Part shown: one piece after another, positions 34,283-42,387 of the stretch
How the letters are laid out: every line of letters begins with the position of its first letter
How positions within the stretch are numbered: the first letter of the stretch is position 1
Origin: Pseudomonas frederiksbergensis
GTDB taxonomy: Bacteria > Pseudomonadota > Gammaproteobacteria > Pseudomonadales > Pseudomonadaceae
Length of the DNA stretch: 64,000 bases
Assembly (NCBI RefSeq): GCF_003732705.1
Contig: NZ_MOBR01000015.1
Location: forward strand, 248,001 to 312,000
Reading direction: 5' to 3'
Notes under the pieces: model-generated
Told to the model about the DNA's origin: nothing
Databases searched by the model: none
What the model saw: only the letters and a program-made list of their open reading frames with translations
Made by a program: the position numbers and the translations under genes

Positions 34283-34366
34283 CTGTAGGAGCAAAGCTTG
34301 CTCGCGATGAACGAAAACGCGGTATACCCGACGTAACGCCATCGCGAGCAAGCTTTGCTCCTACGG
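34283..34366. repeat. REPIN (gtaggagcaaagcttgctcgcg type)
   Basis: The arms ctgtaggagcaaagcttgct and agcaagctttgctcctacgg enclose a short core. A further decayed REP (gcttcgcagccgaacgggag) lies at about 34440. Confidence 0.85.
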
Positions 34367-34503
34367 GCTGGGCGGGGAAGCAGCCCCAAAACCTTGGACC
34401 ACGACTGTCAGGTATAACCCAAATTTCGCATTCACGACGGCTTCGCAGCCGAACGGGAGCAAACTCCCTCGCCACAAAATCAAAAGATCGCAGCCTTTTC
34501 AGA

Positions 34504-35913
34504 TCAAGCCACGATATCCGACACCGCCGCCTGCCCCACCGTGCCCACCGCAAAATCCACCGCGCCATGCCCGGTCAGATCCACCATCAAACTGGTCTGA
34601 TTGGTCTGCGCAAAGTACGTAAGGATCGCGTCGCCCGCATGCCCGGTAAAACCACTGACAAAATTCAACGCCGCAGCACCCGACGCAAATTGGGCAATGC
34701 CCGACAGGTCGATCTTGTCCTGGCCGCTGGTGAAATCCATGATCCAGTCCGGCGCGGTCATGGTCGAGTCGCTGGCGGCGCCAAACACAAAGGTGTCCGC
34801 CCCGGCCCCGCCCCACAATGAATCACCGCCACCGGCACCGTAGAGGATGTCGTTGCCGGCCCCGCCTTCCAGGATGTTCGCTACGGCGTTGCCGATCAGC
34901 AGGTCATTGCCCGAACCGCCGATGGCGTTTTCCAGCGTCACGCCGTGGGCGATGGAGACGTTGCCGACCAGACCACCGACGTCGGAGAACGAACCTTGGG
35001 TGAGGTTGATCTTCTGGTTCTGGCTGAAACCGGAGAAGTCCAAGGTGTCGTTACCACCGCCGTCCCACACCGAAAACACCACTTTCGACGCGGTCGAGGT
35101 AGCGCTGTAGAAATCCCGTTCGGCGTTGGAGTTGAAGCCGTAGACCGTGTCGCTGGCGCGGGTTTCCAGGTTGGCGCCGTAGAGTTTCTGCACCGCCACG
35201 ATATCGTCCAGCAACGGGGCCGAGGCGTAGGCGCCGCTGCCGTCCTTGCTGAAATTCTGATGGGTGTTGCTTTCGCTCCAGTAGCTCATGAGGCTGTAGC
35301 CACGGGTGTCCTGGGCGTAGGTCACGTCGTTGTAGGTCGGGTTGCCGTTGCCGGCGTTATAGACACCCGGGTGTGACAGGCCGAGTGTGTGGCCGATTTC
35401 GTGGGTCAGGGTCTGACGCCCGTAATTGTTGGTGTCCGGGGTTTTGTTGACCTGGTATTGGTCGTTGATCATGTACCAGGACTGGCCGTCGTACTGGCTG
35501 CCCTGGGGCAAATAGGCGAACGCCGCGCCGCCGGTATTGTTGCTGTAGTTGCCGAAGGTCATGTGACCGTCGCCGCCAGCGCCTTCGCTGAAGGTGACTT
35601 TGGCCACGTCCGACCAGGATTGCATCGCCAGCACCGCTTGGGCCTTTTGCTGGGCGCTGAATTCGCTGAACGTGCCGAGGGCCGGGTTGTAGTTCGCCGG
35701 TTTCGAGGTCAGGAAGGTGTAGCTGAGGTCGATTTTGCCGTCGGCATTCTGATCGTGCCAGGACGCGCCCTTGCGCAGGATCTGGTCCGCTGCCTGATCG
35801 GCGGTGAACGATGGCTTGCCGTTTATCAGCGCGCTGCCGCCACGGTCGTACAAGTGGCTGAAGGTATCGACTGTCGAGTAGGCGTCACTGGCCCTGGATT
35901 TTGCTTGAGACAT
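34504..35913 (-). CDS. aprA: serralysin-type alkaline metalloprotease
   Basis: A 469-aa secreted zinc protease. The metzincin site is HEIGHTLGLSH (His171, Glu172, His175, His181) with the Met-turn SLMSYW (Met209). Glycine-rich calcium-binding RTX repeats follow (GGSGNDLLIG, GGAGNDILYG, WGGAGADTFVFG, about 333-375). It ends AVSDIVA, the usual C-terminal type I secretion signal, and has no N-terminal signal peptide. The exporter genes aprD/E/F and the inhibitor inh, normally adjacent, are missing here: upstream is an SDR gene, downstream DUF427. It must use an exporter encoded elsewhere. AAGGA lies eight bases before the ATG. Confidence 0.94.
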   Translation of the reverse strand: MSQAKSRASDAYSTVDTFSHLYDRGGSALINGKPSFTADQAADQILRKGASWHDQNADGKIDLSYTFLTSKPANYNPALGTFSEFSAQQKAQAVLAMQSWSDVAKVTFSEGAGGDGHMTFGNYSNNTGGAAFAYLPQGSQYDGQSWYMINDQYQVNKTPDTNNYGRQTLTHEIGHTLGLSHPGVYNAGNGNPTYNDVTYAQDTRGYSLMSYWSESNTHQNFSKDGSGAYASAPLLDDIVAVQKLYGANLETRASDTVYGFNSNAERDFYSATSTASKVVFSVWDGGGNDTLDFSGFSQNQKINLTQGSFSDVGGLVGNVSIAHGVTLENAIGGSGNDLLIGNAVANILEGGAGNDILYGAGGGDSLWGGAGADTFVFGAASDSTMTAPDWIMDFTSGQDKIDLSGIAQFASGAAALNFVSGFTGHAGDAILTYFAQTNQTSLMVDLTGHGAVDFAVGTVGQAAVSDIVA

Positions 35914-36062
35914 TGCTTACGTCCTTGTTCAAAGTAGTCAGTTTCCGACAGACCACGGCGATCCCTTGGCGAGATCGTCCTGTCACTCGCCCCATTGCAG
36001 GCGCGGTGAAACTGACACAGCTTGAAACGCGGCGCTAATCAATTTCTCGATAGCGCTATGGT

Positions 36063-36896
36063 TCAACCGTCCGTGGAGCGCGTGACCGCCTCCCACGCCT
36101 CAATCTCCTGCGCCATGTTCGCCAACCGTTCGCGCACCAGTTGCAGTGCATCGCTGCCCAGCAATAAATGCGCGGGCGGTGCGTCGCTGGCGATCAAGGT
36201 CAGCATGGCTTGAGCAGCTTTGACCGGGTCACCCAACTGCTTGCCGCTCTTGTTCTGGCGCGCCGTGCGGATCGGGTCGAAGGAGGCGTCATAGTCGGCG
36301 ATGCTGCGCTCGGAGCGGCGCATCGAGCGCCCGGCCCAGTCGGTGCGAAACGACCCCGGCGCCACCGCCGTGACCGCGATACCGAATGGTTTGAGTTCTT
36401 TGCTCAAAGTGTCGGAAATGCCTTCCAGAGCAAATTTGCTGCCGCAGTAATAAGCGATGCCGGGCATGGTGATAAAGCCGCCCATGGAGGTGATGTTGAT
36501 GATGTGTCCGGCCCGACGCTGACGGAAAAACGGCACGAACGCCTTGGTCACGGCCACCGCACCGAACACGTTGACGTCGAACTGCTGGCGCATCTCTTCC
36601 AGCGCCGATTCCTCGAAAATGCCTTCATGGCCGTAACCGGCGTTGTTGACCAGCACATCCACCGGCCCGAGGGTGTTTTCGACTTCGGCGACGACGGCAT
36701 CGATGGCGCTGAAGTCGGTGACGTCGAGGCAGCGGCCAAAGGCGTTTTTCGAGGGGTGTTGTTCAAACTCGATGCGCGCCGCTTCGTTGCGCACGGTGCC
36801 GATCACACGGTGCCCCACTGCCAGGGCTTCGTTGGCCAGGGCCCGGCCGAAGCCGCTGCTGACGCCGGTGATGAACAGGGTTTTGTTTGCCGTCAT
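36063..36896 (-). CDS. short-chain dehydrogenase/reductase
   Basis: A 277-aa classical SDR. The nucleotide-binding motif is LFITGVSSGFGRALA (TGxxxGxG type), then LVNNAGYG for the NNAG block, the Ser in INITSMGGF, and the active-site YYCGSKFALEG (YxxxK). Substrate unknown; oxidation or reduction of a hydroxyl or carbonyl group with NAD(P). Start: ATG 36896 with GAGG nine bases upstream, preferred over the ATG at 36926. It is divergent from an AraC regulator at 37055, an arrangement common for such pairs. Confidence 0.88.
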   Translation of the reverse strand: MTANKTLFITGVSSGFGRALANEALAVGHRVIGTVRNEAARIEFEQHPSKNAFGRCLDVTDFSAIDAVVAEVENTLGPVDVLVNNAGYGHEGIFEESALEEMRQQFDVNVFGAVAVTKAFVPFFRQRRAGHIINITSMGGFITMPGIAYYCGSKFALEGISDTLSKELKPFGIAVTAVAPGSFRTDWAGRSMRRSERSIADYDASFDPIRTARQNKSGKQLGDPVKAAQAMLTLIASDAPPAHLLLGSDALQLVRERLANMAQEIEAWEAVTRSTDG

Positions 36897-37054
36897 GATC
36901 GCGTTCCTCTGTGGTGTGTTGGCCATGATAGGGCTGCACCAGCAACGGCTGAACGCCGATTACTGTGGGTCTTTTGCCTAATCCTATGAGTCGATTGATT
37001 TGCGGCTCGCAGCCGTTCACATTCAAGCCTTGTGTTATTGGGTGAAAAGGTCTG

Positions 37055-37996
37055 ATGAGCGATTCAGGTATAGATCAAAACGATTGCCAGAGACAGACGA
37101 TTGCGCTGTTGGCCAAACTCGCACCGGATGAGGGCTACAACCTCACCGCGCTGGCGGATGTGCGTTTGCTGCGCTCCAACCGGGCGCTGGCGCGCACGCC
37201 GGTGCTCTACGACCCGGGCATTGTCATCGTCTGTCAGGGCAGTAAGCGCGGGTACTGGGGTGACGCGACGTATCGCTACGATGCCCAACATTATCTGGCC
37301 GTTGCCGTGCCCGTGCCGTTCACCATGGAAACCGACGCCAGCGCCGAGGAGCCGCTGCTGGCGATCTATTTTCATCTGGACTTCAACCTCGCCGCCGACC
37401 TGATGCTGCAACTCGACCACGAGCCCGCCGCCGCGCCCAAGGGCATGTACGCCTCACCGATGGAACCGGCCTTGAGCCAATCGGTGCTGCGCCTGCTGGA
37501 AGCCCTCGACTCGCCACTGGATGGCCGCATGCTTGGACCGTCGCTGGTGCGGGAAATTTATTACCAAATCCTCACCGGCGCCCAGGGCGGCTCGATTCGC
37601 GCGGCCCTCGCCGCTCGCGGGCAATTTGGTCGAATCTCCAAGGCCCTGCGCAAAATTCACGCCGACCTTGGCGAACGGCTCGACGTCGAACAGTTGGCCT
37701 CGGAGGCGAACATGAGCGTGCCGACTTTTCACACGCACTTCAAAGCCATTACCCACACGTCGCCGATGCAGTATCTGAAATCCACCCGCCTGCACCAGGC
37801 GCGCCTGTTGATGGTGCGCAACGGTTACAGCGTGGCGATGGCGGCATCCAAAGTCGGTTATGAAAGCGGCTCGCAGTTCAGTCGTGAGTTCAAAAGACTG
37901 TTTGGCCGAACGCCCTCCGCTGAAGTGGCTCGCATGAAAGGCTCATTTGCCCTGCCGCCGCCGGTGGCCGATTCGGTGTTTGTATCGTCGCACTGA
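37055..37996 (+). CDS. AraC-family regulator with AraC_N domain
   Basis: A 313-aa regulator. The N-terminal AraC_N cupin-type domain spans about residues 30-185 (YDPGIVIVCQGSKRGYWGDA, YLAVAVPVPFTMETDAS). The C-terminal pair of HTH motifs spans about 200-300 (LDVEQLASEANMSVPTFHTH, SVAMAASKVGYESGSQFSRE, with the family end FGRTPSA). It is divergent from the SDR gene (36063-36896) and probably activates it. AAGG lies five bases before the ATG. Effector unknown. Confidence 0.88.
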   Translation: MSDSGIDQNDCQRQTIALLAKLAPDEGYNLTALADVRLLRSNRALARTPVLYDPGIVIVCQGSKRGYWGDATYRYDAQHYLAVAVPVPFTMETDASAEEPLLAIYFHLDFNLAADLMLQLDHEPAAAPKGMYASPMEPALSQSVLRLLEALDSPLDGRMLGPSLVREIYYQILTGAQGGSIRAALAARGQFGRISKALRKIHADLGERLDVEQLASEANMSVPTFHTHFKAITHTSPMQYLKSTRLHQARLLMVRNGYSVAMAASKVGYESGSQFSREFKRLFGRTPSAEVARMKGSFALPPPVADSVFVSSH

Positions 37997-38071
37997 GCGA
38001 TGCCGCCGAGCACTGTCTTCAGGTACAGTGCCGGTCCATCGCCACTGCATGACCGCCCCTCTGGAGAGCAA

Positions 38072-38401
38072 ATGGACATTGCAAACATTCCCTTCGGTAC
38101 CACCGACTGGTCGCAGATCGAACCCACCGAACACCCCGGACAAACCGGCAGCGCGTTGTGGCGCACCCAGCAGTTCGGCGTGATTCGCGTGCGCATCGTC
38201 GAATACACGCCGGGCTACCTGGCCGACCACTGGTGCTCCAAGGGCCATGTGTTGTTTTGTCTTGAAGGGGAACTGCACACCGAATTGGACGATGGCCGCC
38301 AATTCATCCTCAAGCCCGGCATGAGCTACCAAGTCGCCGACAATGCAGAGGCACATCGCTCCTCAACGGCCGTTGGCGCCAGGTTATTCATCGTTGACTG
38401 A
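38072..38401 (+). CDS. small cupin-fold protein (DHCW-motif type)
   Basis: A 109-aa single-domain cupin. It contains ADHWCSKGHVLFCLEGELHT, where the His, Cys and Glu could bind metal, and a second cupin block LKPGMSYQVADNAEAHRS. I assign it to the group called DHCW-motif cupins; function unknown. Start: ATG 38072 with GGAG five bases upstream; the longer frame from 38000 lacks a site. It follows the AraC gene by 75 bp. The REPIN array begins eight bases after its stop. Confidence 0.75.
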   Translation: MDIANIPFGTTDWSQIEPTEHPGQTGSALWRTQQFGVIRVRIVEYTPGYLADHWCSKGHVLFCLEGELHTELDDGRQFILKPGMSYQVADNAEAHRSSTAVGARLFIVD

Positions 38402-38409
38402 AATCCCTT

Positions 38410-39045
38410 GTGGGAGCGAGCCTGCTCGCGAATAGGCCGGCACATTCAACATCCATGTCGCCAGACATACCGCTTTCGCGAGCAAGCTCGCTCCCACAGT
38501 TGTTCAGTGGTGAACGGAATATTTGCGCACCACCGCAATCCCCCTGTGGGAGCGAGCCTGCTCGCGAATAGGCCGGTACATTCAACATCGATATCGCCAG
38601 ACATACCGCTTTCGCGAGCAAGCCCGCTCCCACAGTTGTTCAGTGGTGTACGGAATATTTGCGCACCACCGCAATCTCCCTGTGGGAGCGAGCCTGCTCG
38701 CGAATAGGCCGGTACATTCAACATCGATATCACCAGACATACCGCCTTCGCGAGCAGGCTCGCTCCCACAGTTGTTCAGTGGTGAACGGAATATTTGCGC
38801 ACCACCGCAATCCCCCTGTGGGAGCGGGCTTGCTCGCGAATAGGCCGGTACATTCAACATCGATATCACCAGACATACCGCTTTCGCGAGCAAGCCCGCT
38901 CCCACAGTTGTTCAGTGGTGAGCGGAATATTTGCGCACCACCGCAATCTCCCTGTGGGAGCGAGCCTGCTCGCGAATAGGCCGGTACATTCAACATCGAT
39001 GTCGCCAGACATACCGCTTTCGCGAGCAGGCTCACTCCCACAGTT
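38410..39045. repeat. tandem array of five REPINs, exact 136-bp period
   Basis: The forward arm gtgggagcg recurs at 38410, 38546, 38682, 38818 and 38954, each exactly 136 bp apart. Each is followed about 70 bp later by the inverse arm and a spacer (cagttgttcagtggtgaacg). Units differ by few bases: cgagcctg versus cgggcttg arms, which change together on both sides of a hairpin (compensated), and small core changes. The array fills the gap between the cupin gene and the convergent LysR gene. Confidence 0.95.
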
Positions 39046-39071
39046 GTTCGGGGGTGAATCGGGGATTCGTG

Positions 39072-39962
39072 TCAGCGCGTAAACGGCGTATGGCCCACTA
39101 AAAACTCGATAAACACCCGCAGCTTCGGCGGCACTTGTCGCCCCGACGGCCATAGCAGATTGAACTGCCCCTTCTCCCAGGTGAAATCCCCGAGCACCTC
39201 CACCAGACGACCATCGGCCAAGGCCTCGCGCACCACAAAGTCAGCGGCATAGGTGATGCCGAGGCCCTGCACGGCAAGGTCCATGCGCCCTTCCACCGAA
39301 TTGCAGATCATCGAGCGCGGTAACTCCAGTTCAAGCGCCTGGTCGCCCCGATTGAACAGCCACGCCTGCAACTTGCCGGACTTGGGAAAGCGAAAATGAA
39401 TGCAAGCGTGCTGGTGCAAGTCTTCCGGTTGTTGTGGGATGCCTCGGCGGGCCAGGTAAACCGGCGATGCAACCGTAAGCATGCGGTAAGTGCCCAATGG
39501 CCGCGCGGACAGTCCCGAGTCACTGGGCACGCCGCTACGGATCACCGCATCGAAGCCTTCGGTAATGACATCGGTCAAGCGGTCGGTGAATTCGAGGTCC
39601 AGCTGAATGTCCGGATAGCGCGACTGAAACTCGCCGAAAATGCACACAAAGGGCTTGGCAATCATCGGCAGGCTGATGCGCAGTGGCCCTTGGGGCAGCG
39701 ATACATTCTGCGACAGCTCTTCGCCGGCCACTTCCAGCTCCGCCAGTACCCGCCGGCAACGCTCGACAAACTGCGTGCCTTCAGCCGTCAGCGTGATGCT
39801 GCGGGTGCTGCGATGGAACAGCCGCACACCGAATTTAGCCTCCAGGCGCGCAATGCTTTTACTCACCGCCGAGGCCGAGATCCCCAAGGCCCGGGCCGCA
39901 CCGACAAAGCTGCGGGCTTCGGCGGCGGCGACGAATACGCCGATGGCATTCAGACTTTCCAT
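39072..39962 (-). CDS. LysR-family transcriptional regulator
   Basis: A 296-aa LysR protein of the CrgA/YafC-like group. The HTH is in residues 1-60 (SFVGAARALGISASAVSKSI, LEAKFGVRLFHRSTRSITLT). The effector domain has DAVIRSGVPSDSGLSARPLG and ITYAADFVVREALADGRLVE. It is divergent from the three-gene unit at 40077-42270, which it probably regulates. Start: ATG 39962 with GGAG seven bases upstream; the frame to 39992 is less likely. The gap holds gactc-tg-gagtc (39978-39989), a possible half of a binding site. Confidence 0.88.
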   Translation of the reverse strand: MESLNAIGVFVAAAEARSFVGAARALGISASAVSKSIARLEAKFGVRLFHRSTRSITLTAEGTQFVERCRRVLAELEVAGEELSQNVSLPQGPLRISLPMIAKPFVCIFGEFQSRYPDIQLDLEFTDRLTDVITEGFDAVIRSGVPSDSGLSARPLGTYRMLTVASPVYLARRGIPQQPEDLHQHACIHFRFPKSGKLQAWLFNRGDQALELELPRSMICNSVEGRMDLAVQGLGITYAADFVVREALADGRLVEVLGDFTWEKGQFNLLWPSGRQVPPKLRVFIEFLVGHTPFTR

Positions 39963-40076
39963 GATGGCTCCATTGATGACTCTGGAGTCCATTCTAAACA
40001 GAACTACGGCCTATTTTTCCGCTAATTGTCCGGGACTAAGGTGGGTGCTCGCTCATCTTCCAAGGGTTCTTGCTCA

Positions 40077-40976
40077 ATGAATATCTTCCTGACCGGTGCC
40101 AACGGCTTCGTTGGCGGCAGCGTCGCTCATCGGCTGATGGCTGACGGGCACTCGATTCGCGGACTGGTTCGCGACCCACAAAAAGCCGAACAACTCAGGG
40201 CACGGGGCATCACGCCGGTGCTCGGCAGCCTCGATGATCACGAACTGCTGATGGCTGAAGCGCGCCAGGCCGATGCGGTGATTGATGCCGCCAACAGTGA
40301 CCATGCCGGCGCCGTCGAATCGTTTATCGAAGCGCTGCAAGGCACCGGCAAACTGCTGATCCACACCAGCGGCTCGAGCATCATCGGCGATGACGCCAAG
40401 GGCGATTACCTGTCCCCGAACATCTTCGACGAAGACACGCCTTTCATCGTCGACCCGCTGAAACAGCCGCGCTACAACATCGATTTGCGCCTGATAAAAG
40501 CCGCCAGCGAAGGCATTCGCACCGTAGTGATTTGCCCGAGCAACATCTACGGCGTGGGTCACGGTCTGACCAATCACAGCTTCCAGCTGCCATTCCTGAT
40601 GGCCCGTGCCCGGGAGACCGGGGTGCTGCGGATCATCGGCAAAGGGGTCAGCAGTTGGTCCAACGTGCACATCGACGATTTGACCGAGTTGTACGTGCTG
40701 GCCCTGAAAAAGGCCCCGGCCGGCGCGTTCTACTTTGTCGAAAACGGTGAAGCCTCCTTCGCCGACATCGGGCCGGCCCTCGCCGAGCGCATGGAACTGG
40801 GCCCGGTGCAGTCCTGGTCGGTGACAGAAGCTGCGCAGCACTGGGACCCGATGCACGTGCATTTCACCTTCGGCACCAACAGCCGGGTGATCGCCAAACG
40901 CGCACGGGCGGAGCTGGGCTGGACACCGCGTCATGCGTCGATTCTGGACTGGATCAAAAACGAGATGCCGCTATGA
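40077..40976 (+). CDS. NAD-dependent epimerase/dehydratase family protein
   Basis: A 299-aa extended-SDR protein. The Rossmann motif is MNIFLTGANGFVGGSVAHRL; the Ser of the triad is in LIHTSGSSIIG; the expected Tyr is probably in YNIDLRLIKAASE, where a YxxxK spacing is not clear. VVICPSNIYGVG and WSNVHIDDLTELYVLALKK are typical of the family. It acts on a nucleotide-linked or small-molecule substrate with NAD(P); substrate unknown. First gene of an operon: its stop overlaps the next start by four bases. Start: ATG 40077; an earlier in-frame codon at 40026 lacks support. Confidence 0.82.
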   Translation: MNIFLTGANGFVGGSVAHRLMADGHSIRGLVRDPQKAEQLRARGITPVLGSLDDHELLMAEARQADAVIDAANSDHAGAVESFIEALQGTGKLLIHTSGSSIIGDDAKGDYLSPNIFDEDTPFIVDPLKQPRYNIDLRLIKAASEGIRTVVICPSNIYGVGHGLTNHSFQLPFLMARARETGVLRIIGKGVSSWSNVHIDDLTELYVLALKKAPAGAFYFVENGEASFADIGPALAERMELGPVQSWSVTEAAQHWDPMHVHFTFGTNSRVIAKRARAELGWTPRHASILDWIKNEMPL

Positions 40977-41809
40977 ACGAGCAGCGCGTATGGCTGATTA
41001 CCGGGGCCGCCAACGGTCTGGGCGCGGGCATTGCCAAGGCAGCGCTGGCCAATGGCGACGCGGTCGTCGCGACGGATCTTGACCTGACGCGCTTGGAAAC
41101 GGTGTACGGCGACCGAGCGCTGAACGCGGTGCTGGATATTCGCGATTTCACCCAGGCCGAAGCGGTGGTTGCCGCCGCGATCGAGCGCTTCGGGCGCATC
41201 GATGTGCTGGTCAACAACGCCGGTTACGGGCAGTTCGGACCTTTCGAAGAGGTGGAGCCGCAAGCTATCGAGCGTCAGTTCGCGACCAATGTGTTCGGCA
41301 CGTTCAACGTGACCCGCGCGGTGTTGCCGGTGATGCGCCGGCAGCGTTCCGGGCATGTGATCAACATGTCCTCCAATGGCGGTTTCAAAGGGGTGTTGGG
41401 GGCGTCGATGTACTCGTCCAGCAAGTTTGCCATCGAGGGTTTTTCCGAAGCGTTGGCGCTGGAAATTGCGCCGTTCGGGATCAAGCTCACGCTGGTGGAA
41501 CCGGGGGCGTTTCGCACGGAATTCCTCGACAGCCGCATGCTGAAACTGGGGACTCGGGCGCTGGAGGACTACAACGATTTGCGCGCGAAGACTTTGGCGG
41601 TTTTCGAGGCGCGCAATCATCAACAAGTCGGTGATCCGGATCGACTGGGGGATGCGGTGGTGAAACTGGCCGCCCTGCCCCAACCGCCGCTGCGCTTTGT
41701 CGCCGGGGCTGATGCGGTGAAGGTGGTCGACGACAAACTGGCGTTTGTGGCCACAGAACTCAACCAGTGGCGCGACCTGTCGCTGTCCACGGACTTCAAT
41801 GAGGTTTGA
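40973..41809 (+). CDS. short-chain dehydrogenase/reductase
   Basis: A 278-aa classical SDR with LITGAANGLGAGIAKAAL (cofactor), LVNNAGYGQFGPFEE, Ser in VINMSSNGGFKG, and active-site YSSSKFAIEG. It resembles the SDR at 36063-36896 in layout and length, so the two may be paralogues. Its ATG overlaps the epimerase stop (ATGA) and it ends two bases before the next gene's ATG, so translation is probably coupled across the operon. Substrate unknown. Confidence 0.88.
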   Translation: MNEQRVWLITGAANGLGAGIAKAALANGDAVVATDLDLTRLETVYGDRALNAVLDIRDFTQAEAVVAAAIERFGRIDVLVNNAGYGQFGPFEEVEPQAIERQFATNVFGTFNVTRAVLPVMRRQRSGHVINMSSNGGFKGVLGASMYSSSKFAIEGFSEALALEIAPFGIKLTLVEPGAFRTEFLDSRMLKLGTRALEDYNDLRAKTLAVFEARNHQQVGDPDRLGDAVVKLAALPQPPLRFVAGADAVKVVDDKLAFVATELNQWRDLSLSTDFNEV

Positions 41810-41811
41810 AT

Positions 41812-42270
41812 ATGCTCGCTGCACGCATTGAATTGCTTGAAACCCGCGTCGCCCTGGAACGGCTGATTGCCGAATACGCCCATGCCTTCGATGGCCGCGA
41901 TGAACATCTGCTGCGAACCATTTGGCACGAAGGCGCCCTGCTGGATCTGGGTGCCGCATTCGGCAGTTACCAGGGGATCGCCGCGATTATCGAATCGGCC
42001 CACAGCAATTGGGCGAGCATGCCGCACATGCATCATTGGATGGCCAACGCGGTGCTCGATATCGACGGCGAAACCGCCACCGGGCGCGTGGCGGTGGACT
42101 GCCTGTGTACCCATGTCGAAATGGGCCAGGTGCAGATCAGTGGCCTCTATCACGACCGCTTCGAGCGTCGCGATGGCCGCTGGGCCTTCACCGAACGCCG
42201 CTTCGACCTGCACTTCCTGACACCGCTGGCCGGGTGGAAAGCCGTGGCCGGCGCTGAAGCCTTGGTCTGA
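41812..42270 (+). CDS. SnoaL-like (NTF2-fold) protein
   Basis: A 152-aa protein of the SnoaL-like NTF2 fold: an N-terminal helix pair (ALERLIAEYAHAFDGRDEHL), WHEGALLDLG, HHWMANAVLDIDGETATGR and GLYHDRFERRDGRWAFTERR, the usual cone-shaped barrel pattern. Such proteins act as small isomerases, cyclases or ligand binders; the reaction here is unknown. GAGG lies seven bases before the ATG inside the end of the SDR gene, so it is the third gene of the operon. Confidence 0.83.
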   Translation: MLAARIELLETRVALERLIAEYAHAFDGRDEHLLRTIWHEGALLDLGAAFGSYQGIAAIIESAHSNWASMPHMHHWMANAVLDIDGETATGRVAVDCLCTHVEMGQVQISGLYHDRFERRDGRWAFTERRFDLHFLTPLAGWKAVAGAEALV

Positions 42271-42286
42271 GTCTTCGTCATCATCG

Positions 42287-42325
42287 GCAACCTTTTATCT
42301 GTATATCCATACAGATAAAGGTTGC
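42287..42325. promoter_or_regulatory. 39-bp inverted repeat containing a LexA-like box
   Basis: The arms gcaaccttttatctgtat and atacagataaaggttgc pair with one bulged T around atcc. The centre, CTGTATATCCATACAG (42299-42314), fits the SOS-box form CTGT-N8-ACAG. It lies 73 bp before the topB start and 17 bp after the upstream operon. It has no T-tract, so it is not a standard terminator. Confidence 0.55.
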
Positions 42326-42387
42326 TCCAATCAAAATCCCTGCGCATTCTGTTCACCTTCTTCAAACCGACTTGAACGATGGTGGTT

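Noticed and set aside
38410..39045. CRISPR array
   Set aside because: The period is 136 bp, units contain internal inverted repeats, spacers are the same in every unit, and no cas genes are present.
38402..39153. Series of about 100-codon frames on both strands
   Set aside because: They translate the 136-bp REPIN array over and over; identical peptide blocks arise from the repeat, not from a gene family.
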